Below, in pieces: positions 1 through 6,195 of a DNA stretch of 9,787 nucleotides. A program made the translations under genes and the position numbers. Below the pieces are notes generated by a model. It was not told the origin of the DNA. It did no database searches and saw only the letters and a list, made by a program, of their open reading frames with translations. The DNA is from an uncultured Synergistales bacterium (GTDB lineage Bacteria; Synergistota; Synergistia; Synergistales; Aminobacteriaceae), in assembly GCA_937957815.1 (NCBI GenBank), contig CALFXN010000106.1, positions 1-9,787 of the forward strand, given 5' to 3'. Positions within the stretch are counted from its first letter, which is position 1. Each line of letters starts with the position of its first letter.

Positions 1-582
1 AAGACTCTGTCTTTTTTGGAGCGCAGGCGGTGTTGCGGTGCTGAGGACAATCGAGCAGCGATAGTTTGACGACAATTCGCCAAGGACATCGACGATCGGC
101 TCTAAATACGAGGGTGGCAAAGTCTGGACTTCATCCAGGATGATGACGCTGTTCGCTATGTTGTGCAGCTTTCGGCATCGGGATGCCGACGCCGCATGAA
201 GAGACTCGAAGAATTGAACCGTCGTTGTGACGATGACGCGTGCATCCCAGTTTTCGGCGGCAAGTTCCTGCCGCGTCGCATATGCTGCGTTTTCCTCGTA
301 TTTTTCAGGATCGATGTTTGAATGATGCTCCAGGACGTTCTCTTCCCCAAGCGCTTCCCTGTATACCGCAGCGTTCTGTTCGATGATGCTGGTATACGGG
401 ATCACGACGATGACACGATCCTTCCGGTATTGTTCGGCATGGCGAAGAGCAAAAGCCATCCCGGAAAGCGTTTTGCCTCCTCCCGTAGGAACAGTAAGGG
501 AAAAAAGCCCCGGCTCTAGACTTGCCGCATTAATGCAAAGAGCACGAACGCCGGCGCGAACTTGATTGACCCGCTGCTCCAT
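1..582 (-). CDS. cas3: Cas3 helicase domain (Cas3'), partial, cut by left window edge
   Basis: This is the superfamily 2 helicase half of the CRISPR effector nuclease-helicase Cas3, which unwinds and feeds target DNA to the HD nuclease after Cascade recruitment. From the ATG at 582 there are 194 open codons to the window edge. Visible motifs are Walker A PTGGGKT (residues 32-38), motif Ia [10 protein letters not shown] (61-70), [11 protein letters not shown] (108-118), a DEAH-box variant DEVQ (140-143) and motif III STATP (181-185). The phrase [12 protein letters not shown] with a following FALRHA is typical of type I-C (Dvulg) Cas3. The frame is identical to the upstream HD gene and is open back to a TAA at 598-600, so the two were probably one protein. 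The ATG at 582 lies 15 bases after that stop and has no clear Shine-Dalgarno sequence, so separate expression would depend on reinitiation or readthrough. Identity is firm; the start is uncertain. Confidence 0.85.
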   Translation of the reverse strand, partial: MEQRVNQVRAGVRALCINAASLEPGLFSLTVPTGGGKTLSGMAFALRHAEQYRKDRVIVVIPYTSIIEQNAAVYREALGEENVLEHHSNIDPEKYEENAAYATRQELAAENWDARVIVTTTVQFFESLHAASASRCRKLHNIANSVIILDEVQTLPPSYLEPIVDVLGELSSNYRCSIVLSTATPPALQKRQSL

Positions 583-597
583 ATCGGATGCAGCTTG

Positions 598-1467
598 TTA
601 CTTGGGGATATTTCGAATATGGACGTCTAGTCGCTCTTGCAACTCTAGAATTGTGGAGGAAGAGCCCCTGAGATCGGATTTCCGTTTTTCGGAGAAGTGT
701 TCGGCATCAAGTCTATCCGCATCCACAAGGCACGAAAAAAGCATCCGTGTGAAAAACTCCGCACGTCTGCACGTCGTGCTGTCTGGGTGCGCCGGAAAGT
801 TTCCTTCTTTGAAAAAACCGTCCTGAGGTACGGATATTTGAAGAAAGAAATCGGCCGCAATTTGTTTGATGAGTTCCGTATCTTTCTCGTTACGCTTTAT
901 TCTATCCTTCAAGCATGTTCTACCGCCGCAATTTTTTGCTTTTGACGGAAGACCGCCATGATGACCGGCCACTGCGAACATGACTGCCAGAGTTTCAAAA
1001 GGGAAAGATGCGCTCCGGTTCGATTTGGCGAAACACGCGCCGACCCCTGAATGCTCGACGGAGATATCTTCTCCATACAATTTCGCCTGAAACCTCGGAA
1101 GATATTTTCCGAGATCATGAATCATACCGGCGTATTCACCCCATTCTTTGCATCCGAACGATTCCGCAAAGAATCCGGCCAGTTTTCGAACGCCCATACT
1201 GTGAGAGTACAACGTTTGCCATGATTGCAGGTGAAAAGTGTTTTTAGTAGGCCTTGCAAAGAACTCAGGTTTTAAAAAATGTGCAAAGATATTTTCCTTT
1301 GGAAGAGTTTTTTGCAGAAGCACTCCAAGGATCGGCTTTTTAAATTCATTAAATATCTCTATAATTTTAAAATCTTCAAAATGGTTGTCTTTGCTGACAA
1401 ATATTAGAAATCCTTGATTATACGCCTGATTTCTAAAGTTGCTAGGTTCATCTCTAATGATTATCAT
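598..1467 (-). CDS. cas3: Cas3 HD nuclease domain (Cas3''), separated from the helicase by an in-frame TAA
   Basis: This 289-residue protein is the metal-dependent HD nuclease part of Cas3, which degrades the displaced DNA strand. HD-superfamily residues are present: H89, H117-D118 within GMIHDLGK, H139 within VEHSGVGA, H169-H170 within AGHHGG, and D229/D231 within VDADRLD. Type I-C Cas3 proteins normally begin just before a (Y/F)xAH-type segment; here the matching FFARP lies near residue 70, so about 70 AT-rich-encoded residues precede the normal start. The ATG at 1467 is chosen because AGGAAAG (1474-1480) sits 6 bases upstream, although the frame stays open far into the WYL gene. The reading ends at TAA 598-600 after IRNIPK, then continues in the same frame into the helicase. 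It could be a nonsense-disrupted cas3, a true split Cas3''/Cas3', or a readthrough gene. The WYL regulator lies 61 bases upstream. Confidence 0.85.
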   Translation of the reverse strand: MIIIRDEPSNFRNQAYNQGFLIFVSKDNHFEDFKIIEIFNEFKKPILGVLLQKTLPKENIFAHFLKPEFFARPTKNTFHLQSWQTLYSHSMGVRKLAGFFAESFGCKEWGEYAGMIHDLGKYLPRFQAKLYGEDISVEHSGVGACFAKSNRSASFPFETLAVMFAVAGHHGGLPSKAKNCGGRTCLKDRIKRNEKDTELIKQIAADFFLQISVPQDGFFKEGNFPAHPDSTTCRRAEFFTRMLFSCLVDADRLDAEHFSEKRKSDLRGSSSTILELQERLDVHIRNIPK

Positions 1468-1473
1468 AAAATT

Positions 1474-1492
1474 CTTTCCTTTCGATATTATA
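1474..1492 (-). promoter_or_regulatory. cas3 -10 element and ribosome binding site
   Basis: On the minus strand a perfect TATAAT occupies 1487-1492 and is followed by AGGAAAG at 1474-1480, 6 bases before the ATG. No good -35 lies 16-18 bases upstream, so the promoter may be weak or activator-dependent. The 10-base palindrome ATAAGCTTAT (1490-1499) overlaps the upstream edge of the -10 and could be a protein site. If used, transcription would start about 15-20 bases before the ATG, giving cas3 a promoter separate from the WYL gene. Confidence 0.45.
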
Positions 1493-1528
1493 AGCTTATT
1501 TATTTTTCCGTGATCTTTCTTCCCCCCC

Positions 1529-2515
1529 TCACTTCTCCCCGCACGCGGCCTTCGCCCACGTCGTGACGAGGTCGCGCAGCTCCGGCGGGTCGAGGGGCTC
1601 CGCGTTGGGGGCCGACGCCAGAATCCACCGAGCGACTTCGTCGAGGTTGGGAACGGCGGCTTCCAGCACCAGGCTGCTTCCGTCCTTTGCCCACGTGATG
1701 CGCTGCGTGGGGTGCCACATGGTTTCCGAGACGGCCGTGGCGAGCGGCGCGAGCACGCGGATGCGCACGGGCGTGGTCGCGGGGCCCGGCATTCCGTACC
1801 ACGCGCTCGAGGCGTACTGCTCCACGCAGAGGTCTCCGGGGGGAACTTCGTGCCATGCCCTGTCGAGGATGTCCGCGCGCGTGATTCGGCCGATGCGGAA
1901 GGGGTTCGGCGTGGTGAACCGTTCGTTGAGCGCCCACAGGTACCATGCGTGCGCCCGGAAGTACACGCCCCACGGGGAGACGTTGTGTTCGTGCGGAGAG
2001 TCGCCGGAACGTCCGGGGGCCGCGTAGCGGAGCCGGAGCATGCGCCTGTTCGTGATCGCGGTCGTGATCGTCTCGAAGATATTCGGGTCGACGGGCGAGA
2101 CGGGCAGGGCGACGACGGCGCTTTTGCCGAGTTCATCCCCCTGTCGCGCGAGCGTTTCGGGAATGGCGGTTCGAAGGGTGTTCCAGAGTCGGTCGCACCC
2201 CTCTTCGAGATGGGGCAGAAAGTGTGCGGCCATTCGAAGTCCGGCTGAGAGGGCCATGACGTCCTGTTCCGAGAGGTCGAGCGTGAGCAGGAAACGCCCC
2301 TTTCCCTCCAGACGATAGCCTTTCTTCCCGCGGTCGTAGGCGATATCGACGCCGAACTCCTCCCGCAGGAAGGCGAGGTCCCGCTCGAAGGTTCGGCTCT
2401 GCGTATATTCCAGCCGCTTCATGACCGCGTTTTTCGAAACGCAGTCGCCAGACGCGAGTTCGAGCATCATTCGGTTGAGACGGCGCAGACGTATGGAACT
2501 GAGGTCCTGGGGCAC
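1529..2515 (-). CDS. WYL-domain transcriptional regulator (DeoR/YafY type)
   Basis: This is a 328-residue cytoplasmic regulator with an N-terminal winged HTH (about residues 7-70, with RTFERDLAFLREEFG as the recognition region and a GYRLEG wing). A central WYL domain has the namesake W181-Y182-L183 in YFRAHAWYLWALNE and a downstream FRIGRI segment. A C-terminal WCX-like region follows from about residue 225. WYL domains are known or proposed ligand sensors, and WYL regulators are often found beside CRISPR-Cas and other defence loci. The start is GTG at 2515, supported by GGAGG (2524-2528) 8 bases upstream. It stops 61 bases before cas3 on the same strand, so control of the cas genes is a reasonable inference. 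Its G+C-rich coding sequence contrasts sharply with the AT-rich beginning of cas3. Family assignment is firm; the ligand and targets are unknown. Confidence 0.92.
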   Translation of the reverse strand: MPQDLSSIRLRRLNRMMLELASGDCVSKNAVMKRLEYTQSRTFERDLAFLREEFGVDIAYDRGKKGYRLEGKGRFLLTLDLSEQDVMALSAGLRMAAHFLPHLEEGCDRLWNTLRTAIPETLARQGDELGKSAVVALPVSPVDPNIFETITTAITNRRMLRLRYAAPGRSGDSPHEHNVSPWGVYFRAHAWYLWALNERFTTPNPFRIGRITRADILDRAWHEVPPGDLCVEQYASSAWYGMPGPATTPVRIRVLAPLATAVSETMWHPTQRITWAKDGSSLVLEAAVPNLDEVARWILASAPNAEPLDPPELRDLVTTWAKAACGEK

Positions 2516-2569
2516 GGATATCTCCTCCCTTTATTCCCCGTCCTGTGAAAAAAACACAATCTCGGCTCA

Positions 2570-2597
2570 ATTATAGGCGTCGATTTGCGTCTATAAA
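2570..2597 (-). promoter_or_regulatory. Putative promoter of the WYL regulator with overlapping dyad
   Basis: The minus strand reads TTTATA (2592-2597), a 16-base spacer, then a perfect TATAAT (2570-2575), giving a leader of roughly 45-50 bases before the GTG at 2515. The same stretch contains an inverted repeat, TTATAG (2571-2576) and CTATAA (2591-2596), so a dimeric repressor binding there would cover both promoter elements. Autoregulation by the WYL protein is a guess. Confidence 0.5.
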
Positions 2598-2721
2598 TTA
2601 ATTGTATTCACTATTAATGAGGTTGCGTCGCTGGTGCCGACGGAATGCGTCGATGCTGATGATACCGTTCCGGAGCGACAGGATAGAGGGGTGTGGCGGG
2701 ATTCGTTCTCTAGTAAGGGCG
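2598..2721. other. Intergenic gap after the MATE gene, no gene or terminator seen
   Basis: Between the MATE stop and the WYL promoter there is no credible coding frame with a ribosome binding site and no hairpin followed by a T-run on the minus strand. MATE transcripts could therefore run on toward the WYL/cas3 genes. Confidence 0.4.
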
Positions 2722-4077
2722 CTATTTCTTTTCGGTCGCGTCGAGCGTCCGGAAGAACCGTCGTGCGAAGGGGATACAGCAAAGGAACGTGCAGGTGTCG
2801 GCGAGCGCCTGCGTGATCTGGACGCCGGTCAGGCCGATGATCCCCGGCAGGATCAGGATCAGCGGGAAGAAGAAGATGCCCTGCCGCGCGGTGGAAAGGA
2901 ACGTCGCGGTCCACGCGTGGCCGATCGACTGGAAGGTCATGTTGCACACCACTCCGAGCGGGACGAGCGGCATGGCGAGGCTGATGCACCGGAGGGCCTT
3001 CGCGCCGATTTCGACGACGCGGGGGTCCGTTTCGATGAAGATTCTCATGATCGACGGGGCGAAGGCGAAGCAGAGAACGGCACAGGTGGTCATGGCCGCG
3101 CACGCGACCTTGAACGTGAACAGGAAGGAGGTCCTGACCCTGTCGAACCTGCGGGCGCCGTAGTTGTAGCCGACGACGGGCATGTACCCCTGCCCGATTC
3201 CGAGCGTGATGGCGAAGATGAACATGAAGATCCTGCCGACGATGGACATCCCCGCGACGGCCGCGTCGCCGTAGAGGGCCGCGGCGATGTTCAGCGCGAC
3301 GGTCGCGGCGCTCGCGAGCCCCTGCCGGCAGAATGAGGGGAGTCCGTTCTTGAGGCTCTTGAGGTAGTCGGTCGCGCGGAGCGGGATTTTTCCGATGCCG
3401 GGTTTCGTGACCGTCCGGCCGGTCAGGAAGCACGAGAGCAGGATGGCGAAGCTGACGCACTGGCTGAGGGCCGTCGCGATGGCGGCGCCCGCGATGCCGA
3501 GCCCGAAGGTGAAGATGAAGACGGGATCGAGGATCATGTTGAGAATGCCGCCGGACGTGAGTCCGACCATGGCGAGGCGGGCCCGTCCTTCGGCGCGGAG
3601 GATGTTGTTGAGCAGGAAGGACGCGGCCATGACCGGCGCCGCGAACAGAATCCACTTCGCGTAGTCGCGCGCGTAGGGCAGGATGGTCTCCGTCGCTCCA
3701 AGGATGCGCATGAGCCGGTCGATGAAGAGGATTCCGAAGACCGAGAGGAGCAGCCCGAAGCCGATGGCCATGAGGAAGCCGCCCGAGGCCACGACGTTCG
3801 CGTCGTCCGTCCTCTGCGCGCCGAGAAGGCGCGAGATCCGGCTGCCGGATCCCATCCCGATCGTGAACCCTACGGCCTGGATGATCGCCATGAGCGAGAA
3901 CACGATGCCGACGGCGCCCGATGCGCTGGTTCCGAGTTTGGACACGAAGTAGGTATCCGCCATGTTGTAGATCGCCGTCGTGAGCATACTGATGATCGTC
4001 GGGATGGCGAGGGAGGTGATGAGCCGACCGACCGGCGTCCGGGTCATCCGGATGTATTGCGCGTTTTCCTGGTCCAT
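2722..4077 (-). CDS. MATE-family multidrug/toxin efflux transporter
   Basis: This is a 451-residue inner-membrane antiporter of the MATE family, of the usual length and with about twelve hydrophobic segments in two pseudo-symmetric halves. The N-terminal half has PVGRLITSLAIPTIISM, then NMADTYFVSKLG with the conserved Asp41, and GMGSGSRISRLLGAQ (about residues 74-88), a pattern typical of MepA-like members. The second half repeats the pattern with GIGQGYMPVVGYNYGA. Such pumps use Na+ or H+ gradients to expel cationic drugs; the substrate cannot be read from sequence. The start is ATG at 4077, though the upstream ribosome binding site is weak; the next Met, 10 codons in, has none. It lies 157 bases downstream of the beta-lactamase gene on the same strand, forming a small drug-resistance pair. 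The stop is TAG. Confidence 0.93.
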   Translation of the reverse strand: MDQENAQYIRMTRTPVGRLITSLAIPTIISMLTTAIYNMADTYFVSKLGTSASGAVGIVFSLMAIIQAVGFTIGMGSGSRISRLLGAQRTDDANVVASGGFLMAIGFGLLLSVFGILFIDRLMRILGATETILPYARDYAKWILFAAPVMAASFLLNNILRAEGRARLAMVGLTSGGILNMILDPVFIFTFGLGIAGAAIATALSQCVSFAILLSCFLTGRTVTKPGIGKIPLRATDYLKSLKNGLPSFCRQGLASAATVALNIAAALYGDAAVAGMSIVGRIFMFIFAITLGIGQGYMPVVGYNYGARRFDRVRTSFLFTFKVACAAMTTCAVLCFAFAPSIMRIFIETDPRVVEIGAKALRCISLAMPLVPLGVVCNMTFQSIGHAWTATFLSTARQGIFFFPLILILPGIIGLTGVQITQALADTCTFLCCIPFARRFFRTLDATEKK

Positions 4078-4128
4078 GTGTCCGTCACGTTCTTTCAGCG
4101 ATGGCGCAGCGAGTGTGAAATACAGGGA

Positions 4129-4157
4129 AATATCGCTCTTCCGGGTACGGATGTCAA
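4129..4157 (-). promoter_or_regulatory. Putative promoter of the MATE gene
   Basis: The minus strand carries a perfect -35 TTGACA (4152-4157), a 17-base spacer, and GATATT (4129-4134) as a -10 matching four of six consensus positions. It predicts a leader of about 45 bases before the ATG at 4077, so the pump need not depend on the upstream beta-lactamase promoter. Confidence 0.5.
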
Positions 4158-4234
4158 GCGGAGTATCGCCGGTTTTCCACGGAACGGCGGCAACTCTCTT
4201 CCCGCTTTGGCGTTTCGAGCGTCCGATGTCCGGT

Positions 4235-5032
4235 TCAGCGGGCGTTCAGGTCGCGGAGGATTTTCTGGGTGATGGCCTCGCGCGCCGGAGCGATGACGGC
4301 AGGATCCGGGTGTTCCACGAGCGTGACGAAAAAGAGGGTTCTGTCCCCGTTTTCGACGTATCCCGCGTCCCATCCGACGTGGGGAGGGCGTTGCGTGACG
4401 GAGCCCGTCTTGCCCCGGATGGTCCCCCATTCGTTTTTTCCGCGGATGATGATGTTGCGGACGATGTCGAGGTTCCTTTTCGAAAACGGCAGCCGTCCCG
4501 TCTTGAGGCGCCGCATGAATTCGAGCTGTTCGAGCGGGCTGACGCGCAGGTTCCCGTCGAGCCAGAAACTGTCGATAGCCCCTCCGGTGTTCCCGTTGCC
4601 GTAGTTCGCGCGGCGAACCCAGAAGTTCATGCGTTCCGGCCCGATCTTCCGCGCGAGTTCCTGGTAGACCCAGACCGCGGAGCAGGCTATGGCCTCCCGC
4701 ATGTCCATGTCGCGGTTCCACGTCGCAACCTCGCGCTCCGTGCGGTTCCACGGTATGATTTGCGTCTCGTCGCTGACGACGCGGGTTTCGAGCGCGATGA
4801 GCGAACTCAGAACCTTGAACGTCGACGCGGGAAGGAACCGGTCGTTGATCCGCAGCGGCGCGCTCGAATAATAGCGGTCCGCGGAGTCGTCGTAGACGAG
4901 AACGACTCCCGTGACGCGATGGGCGTCGAAGAGTTCGTTCCATTCCGGCACGGGTTCGACGGTGAACGCGAACGCGGATGCCGCGCAAGCAACAACTGCG
5001 ATCACCGACAGGACGAATCGAATGTGTCGCAT
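4235..5032 (-). CDS. Class D (OXA-type) beta-lactamase homologue, secreted
   Basis: This 265-residue serine enzyme is expected to hydrolyse beta-lactams in the periplasm. Class D motifs appear in order: PAS-TFK with S70 and K73 (the lysine normally carbamylated), SAV at 118-120, YGN at 144-146, a tryptophan W157 in FWLDGNLRVSP that normally shields the carbamate, and KTG at 208-210 followed by GWDAGYVE. The length is normal for OXA enzymes. The N-terminus (MRHIR, then a hydrophobic stretch and ASAFA) is a signal peptide. VVAC ending at Cys16 also resembles a lipobox, so a lipoprotein form is possible. The start ATG at 5032 has AGGAGA 6 bases upstream. A BlaR-type sensor or OXA-like penicillin-binding role is less likely because of the short single-domain architecture. 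The allele group is not one I recognise, and its spectrum cannot be inferred. Confidence 0.88.
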   Translation of the reverse strand: MRHIRFVLSVIAVVACAASAFAFTVEPVPEWNELFDAHRVTGVVLVYDDSADRYYSSAPLRINDRFLPASTFKVLSSLIALETRVVSDETQIIPWNRTEREVATWNRDMDMREAIACSAVWVYQELARKIGPERMNFWVRRANYGNGNTGGAIDSFWLDGNLRVSPLEQLEFMRRLKTGRLPFSKRNLDIVRNIIIRGKNEWGTIRGKTGSVTQRPPHVGWDAGYVENGDRTLFFVTLVEHPDPAVIAPAREAITQKILRDLNAR

Positions 5033-5070
5033 GACTGTCTCCTTCGTGCGGACTGAGGATTTTGACGGGT

Positions 5071-5101
5071 ATTATAGCCCTTTTCAGCTATTTGTGCTGA
5101 A
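5071..5101 (-). promoter_or_regulatory. Putative promoter of the class D beta-lactamase with dyad in the -35 region
   Basis: A perfect TATAAT (5071-5076, minus strand) lies about 38 bases before the ATG. The -35 is poor, and in its place is a perfect six-base inverted repeat, TTCAGC (5083-5088) and GCTGAA (5096-5101), with a 7-base spacer. This would suit a repressor or activator site. It does not match the TACA-N2-TGTA pattern of BlaI. Confidence 0.45.
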
Positions 5102-5120
5102 GGTTTCAATTATTCATTTC

Positions 5121-5140
5121 TAACCATAGTTTATTGGTTA
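5121..5140. repeat. Inverted repeat TAACCA-N8-TGGTTA in the divergent intergenic region
   Basis: The arms TAACCA (5121-5126) and TGGTTA (5135-5140) are perfect complements in an AT-rich patch midway between the two divergent promoters. It could be a regulator site; nothing else in 5102-5255 looks coding. Confidence 0.3.
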
Positions 5141-5255
5141 TTCCGTTCTATGCAATGCACTTTCGATGCCTTCTCGCGGGAGTCCGGCCTTCGTGTTGCG
5201 CGAACGCTTGAGACGGACAGGGACCGTATGCAGTTGGAGAGGCGCTTTCCGATTC

Positions 5256-5296
5256 TTGACAGTCGATATTTATCAACTTAGCATATACATATATGC
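5256..5296 (+). promoter_or_regulatory. ars operon promoter and probable ArsR operator
   Basis: A perfect -35 TTGACA (5256-5261) is followed after exactly 17 bases by TAGCAT (5279-5284) as -10, predicting a start near 5291. A perfect inverted repeat GCATAT-ACAT-ATATGC (5281-5296) overlaps the -10 and the start point. Such short AT-rich dyads over the promoter are typical ArsR/SmtB-family operators, and arsR is the second gene of this operon, so autoregulation relieved by trivalent arsenic is likely. An adjoining palindrome ATGCGCAT (5293-5300) extends the symmetry. Confidence 0.65.
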
Positions 5297-5317
5297 GCAT
5301 AACCTACTTTAATCGGC

Positions 5318-5324
5318 GGGGAGG
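5318..5324 (+). promoter_or_regulatory. Ribosome binding site fixing the xdhC-family start
   Basis: GGGGAGG sits 7 bases before the ATG at 5332. The ATG at 5326 is only one base away and the ATG at 5293 lies inside the operator region, so 5332 is the likely start. Confidence 0.7.
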
Positions 5325-5331
5325 TATGAAT

Positions 5332-6177
5332 ATGAACGAAGTCGATCATGATCGATCCGTCGTGGCGAAGGGCGACGGGCGCGAAACGGCCGACGCGGCC
5401 GCGATGGAGGCCGTCCTGGCGTGCAGGAGGCGCGGAGAGGCCGTCGCGCTGGTGACGGTCATCGGCGCGACGGGATCCGTGCCGCGCGGCATGGGAGCGA
5501 CGATGGCGGTCCGAAAGGACGGCTCGATCGTCGGCACCGTCGGCGGCGGCAATCTGGAGCTGTTCGCGATCCGTCACGCGCTCGCGTCCATCGGGGACGG
5601 GTGTTCCCGGCGGCTCCACTACGACTTCAGCGGCGGCCCGGAACAGAACGTCAGCAAGGCGTGCTGCGGAACGACGGACTTTTTCATCCAGCCCTTCGTC
5701 GAGATGCCGCGGCTGGTCGTGTTCGGCGCGGGGCACGTCGCCCGCGCGCTCGTTCCGATGGCGCGCGCGTGCGGCTTTTCCGTCCTCGTCGCGGACGACC
5801 GCCGGGAATTTCTCGACGCCGCGACCTTCCCCGAGGGAACGGAGTTCCTCTCCGGGCCGTTCTCCGAGACGGCCGCGCACGCCCCTCTGGACGAGTCGAC
5901 CTACGCGGTCATCATGACCTACGGGCACGAGCACGACGAGGAGGTTCTGGCCGCGTGTCTGAACCGTCCGTGGAAGTATCTCGGGCTCATGGCGTCCCGC
6001 GCGAAGGTCGCGGAGCTGAAGGCGCATCTCGGGACCACCGACGACGCCCGGCAGCTTCTCGAGAAGGTCAGGATGCCCGTGGGGCTGAACATCGGCGGCC
6101 GTTCGCCCGCGGAGATCGCCGTGTCGATCATCAGCGAGATCGTCGCCGAGCGCTACGGTCGCAGCAAAAGCGTCTGA
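5332..6177 (+). CDS. XdhC/CoxI-family protein (molybdenum-cofactor maturation type)
   Basis: This is a 281-residue cytosolic protein of the XdhC/CoxI family, whose studied members bind molybdenum cofactor and help its sulfuration and insertion into xanthine dehydrogenase-type enzymes. The N-terminal XdhC domain (about residues 25-115) shows VTVIGATGSVPRGMGATMAV and GTVGGGNLE, plus a KACCG segment at 109-113. The C-terminal Rossmann-like domain starts with VVFGAGHVARAL (129-140) and includes TYGHEHDEEVL, YLGLMASRAKV and the closing GLNIGGRSPAEIAVSIISEI. Both domains look intact and length is normal. It is the first gene behind the ars promoter and ends 18 bases before arsR, so it should be co-transcribed with arsenic resistance genes. 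No molybdoenzyme gene is in the window. Its role here is unknown; it may serve an arsenic-linked or nearby molybdoenzyme or simply have been placed here by chance. Confidence 0.9.
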   Translation: MNEVDHDRSVVAKGDGRETADAAAMEAVLACRRRGEAVALVTVIGATGSVPRGMGATMAVRKDGSIVGTVGGGNLELFAIRHALASIGDGCSRRLHYDFSGGPEQNVSKACCGTTDFFIQPFVEMPRLVVFGAGHVARALVPMARACGFSVLVADDRREFLDAATFPEGTEFLSGPFSETAAHAPLDESTYAVIMTYGHEHDEEVLAACLNRPWKYLGLMASRAKVAELKAHLGTTDDARQLLEKVRMPVGLNIGGRSPAEIAVSIISEIVAERYGRSKSV

Positions 6178-6195
6178 CGAAAGAAGGGGTTCCGG

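Noticed and set aside
598..600. Alternative genetic code in which TAA is read as an amino acid.
   Set aside because: No other gene here has an in-frame TAA inside a conserved domain; a single occurrence is better explained by mutation, splitting or readthrough.
1522..1528. Run of seven C (G on minus strand) as a slippery site that could fuse the WYL regulator to Cas3.
   Set aside because: The run lies after the WYL stop codon, so slippage there cannot extend the WYL protein.
1468..2136. The cas3 reading frame stays open upstream of 1467 well into the WYL gene, suggesting a much longer Cas3.
   Set aside because: The overlap is low-complexity Arg/Ser/Pro sequence typical of a shadow frame in G+C-rich DNA, the WYL frame there is clearly the real one, and a strong ribosome binding site marks ATG 1467.
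5293..5331. ATG at 5293 or 5326 as start of the XdhC-family protein.
   Set aside because: 5293 lies in the operator at the predicted transcript start and 5326 is one base from the ribosome binding site; 5332 has ideal spacing and the extra residues are not conserved family sequence.
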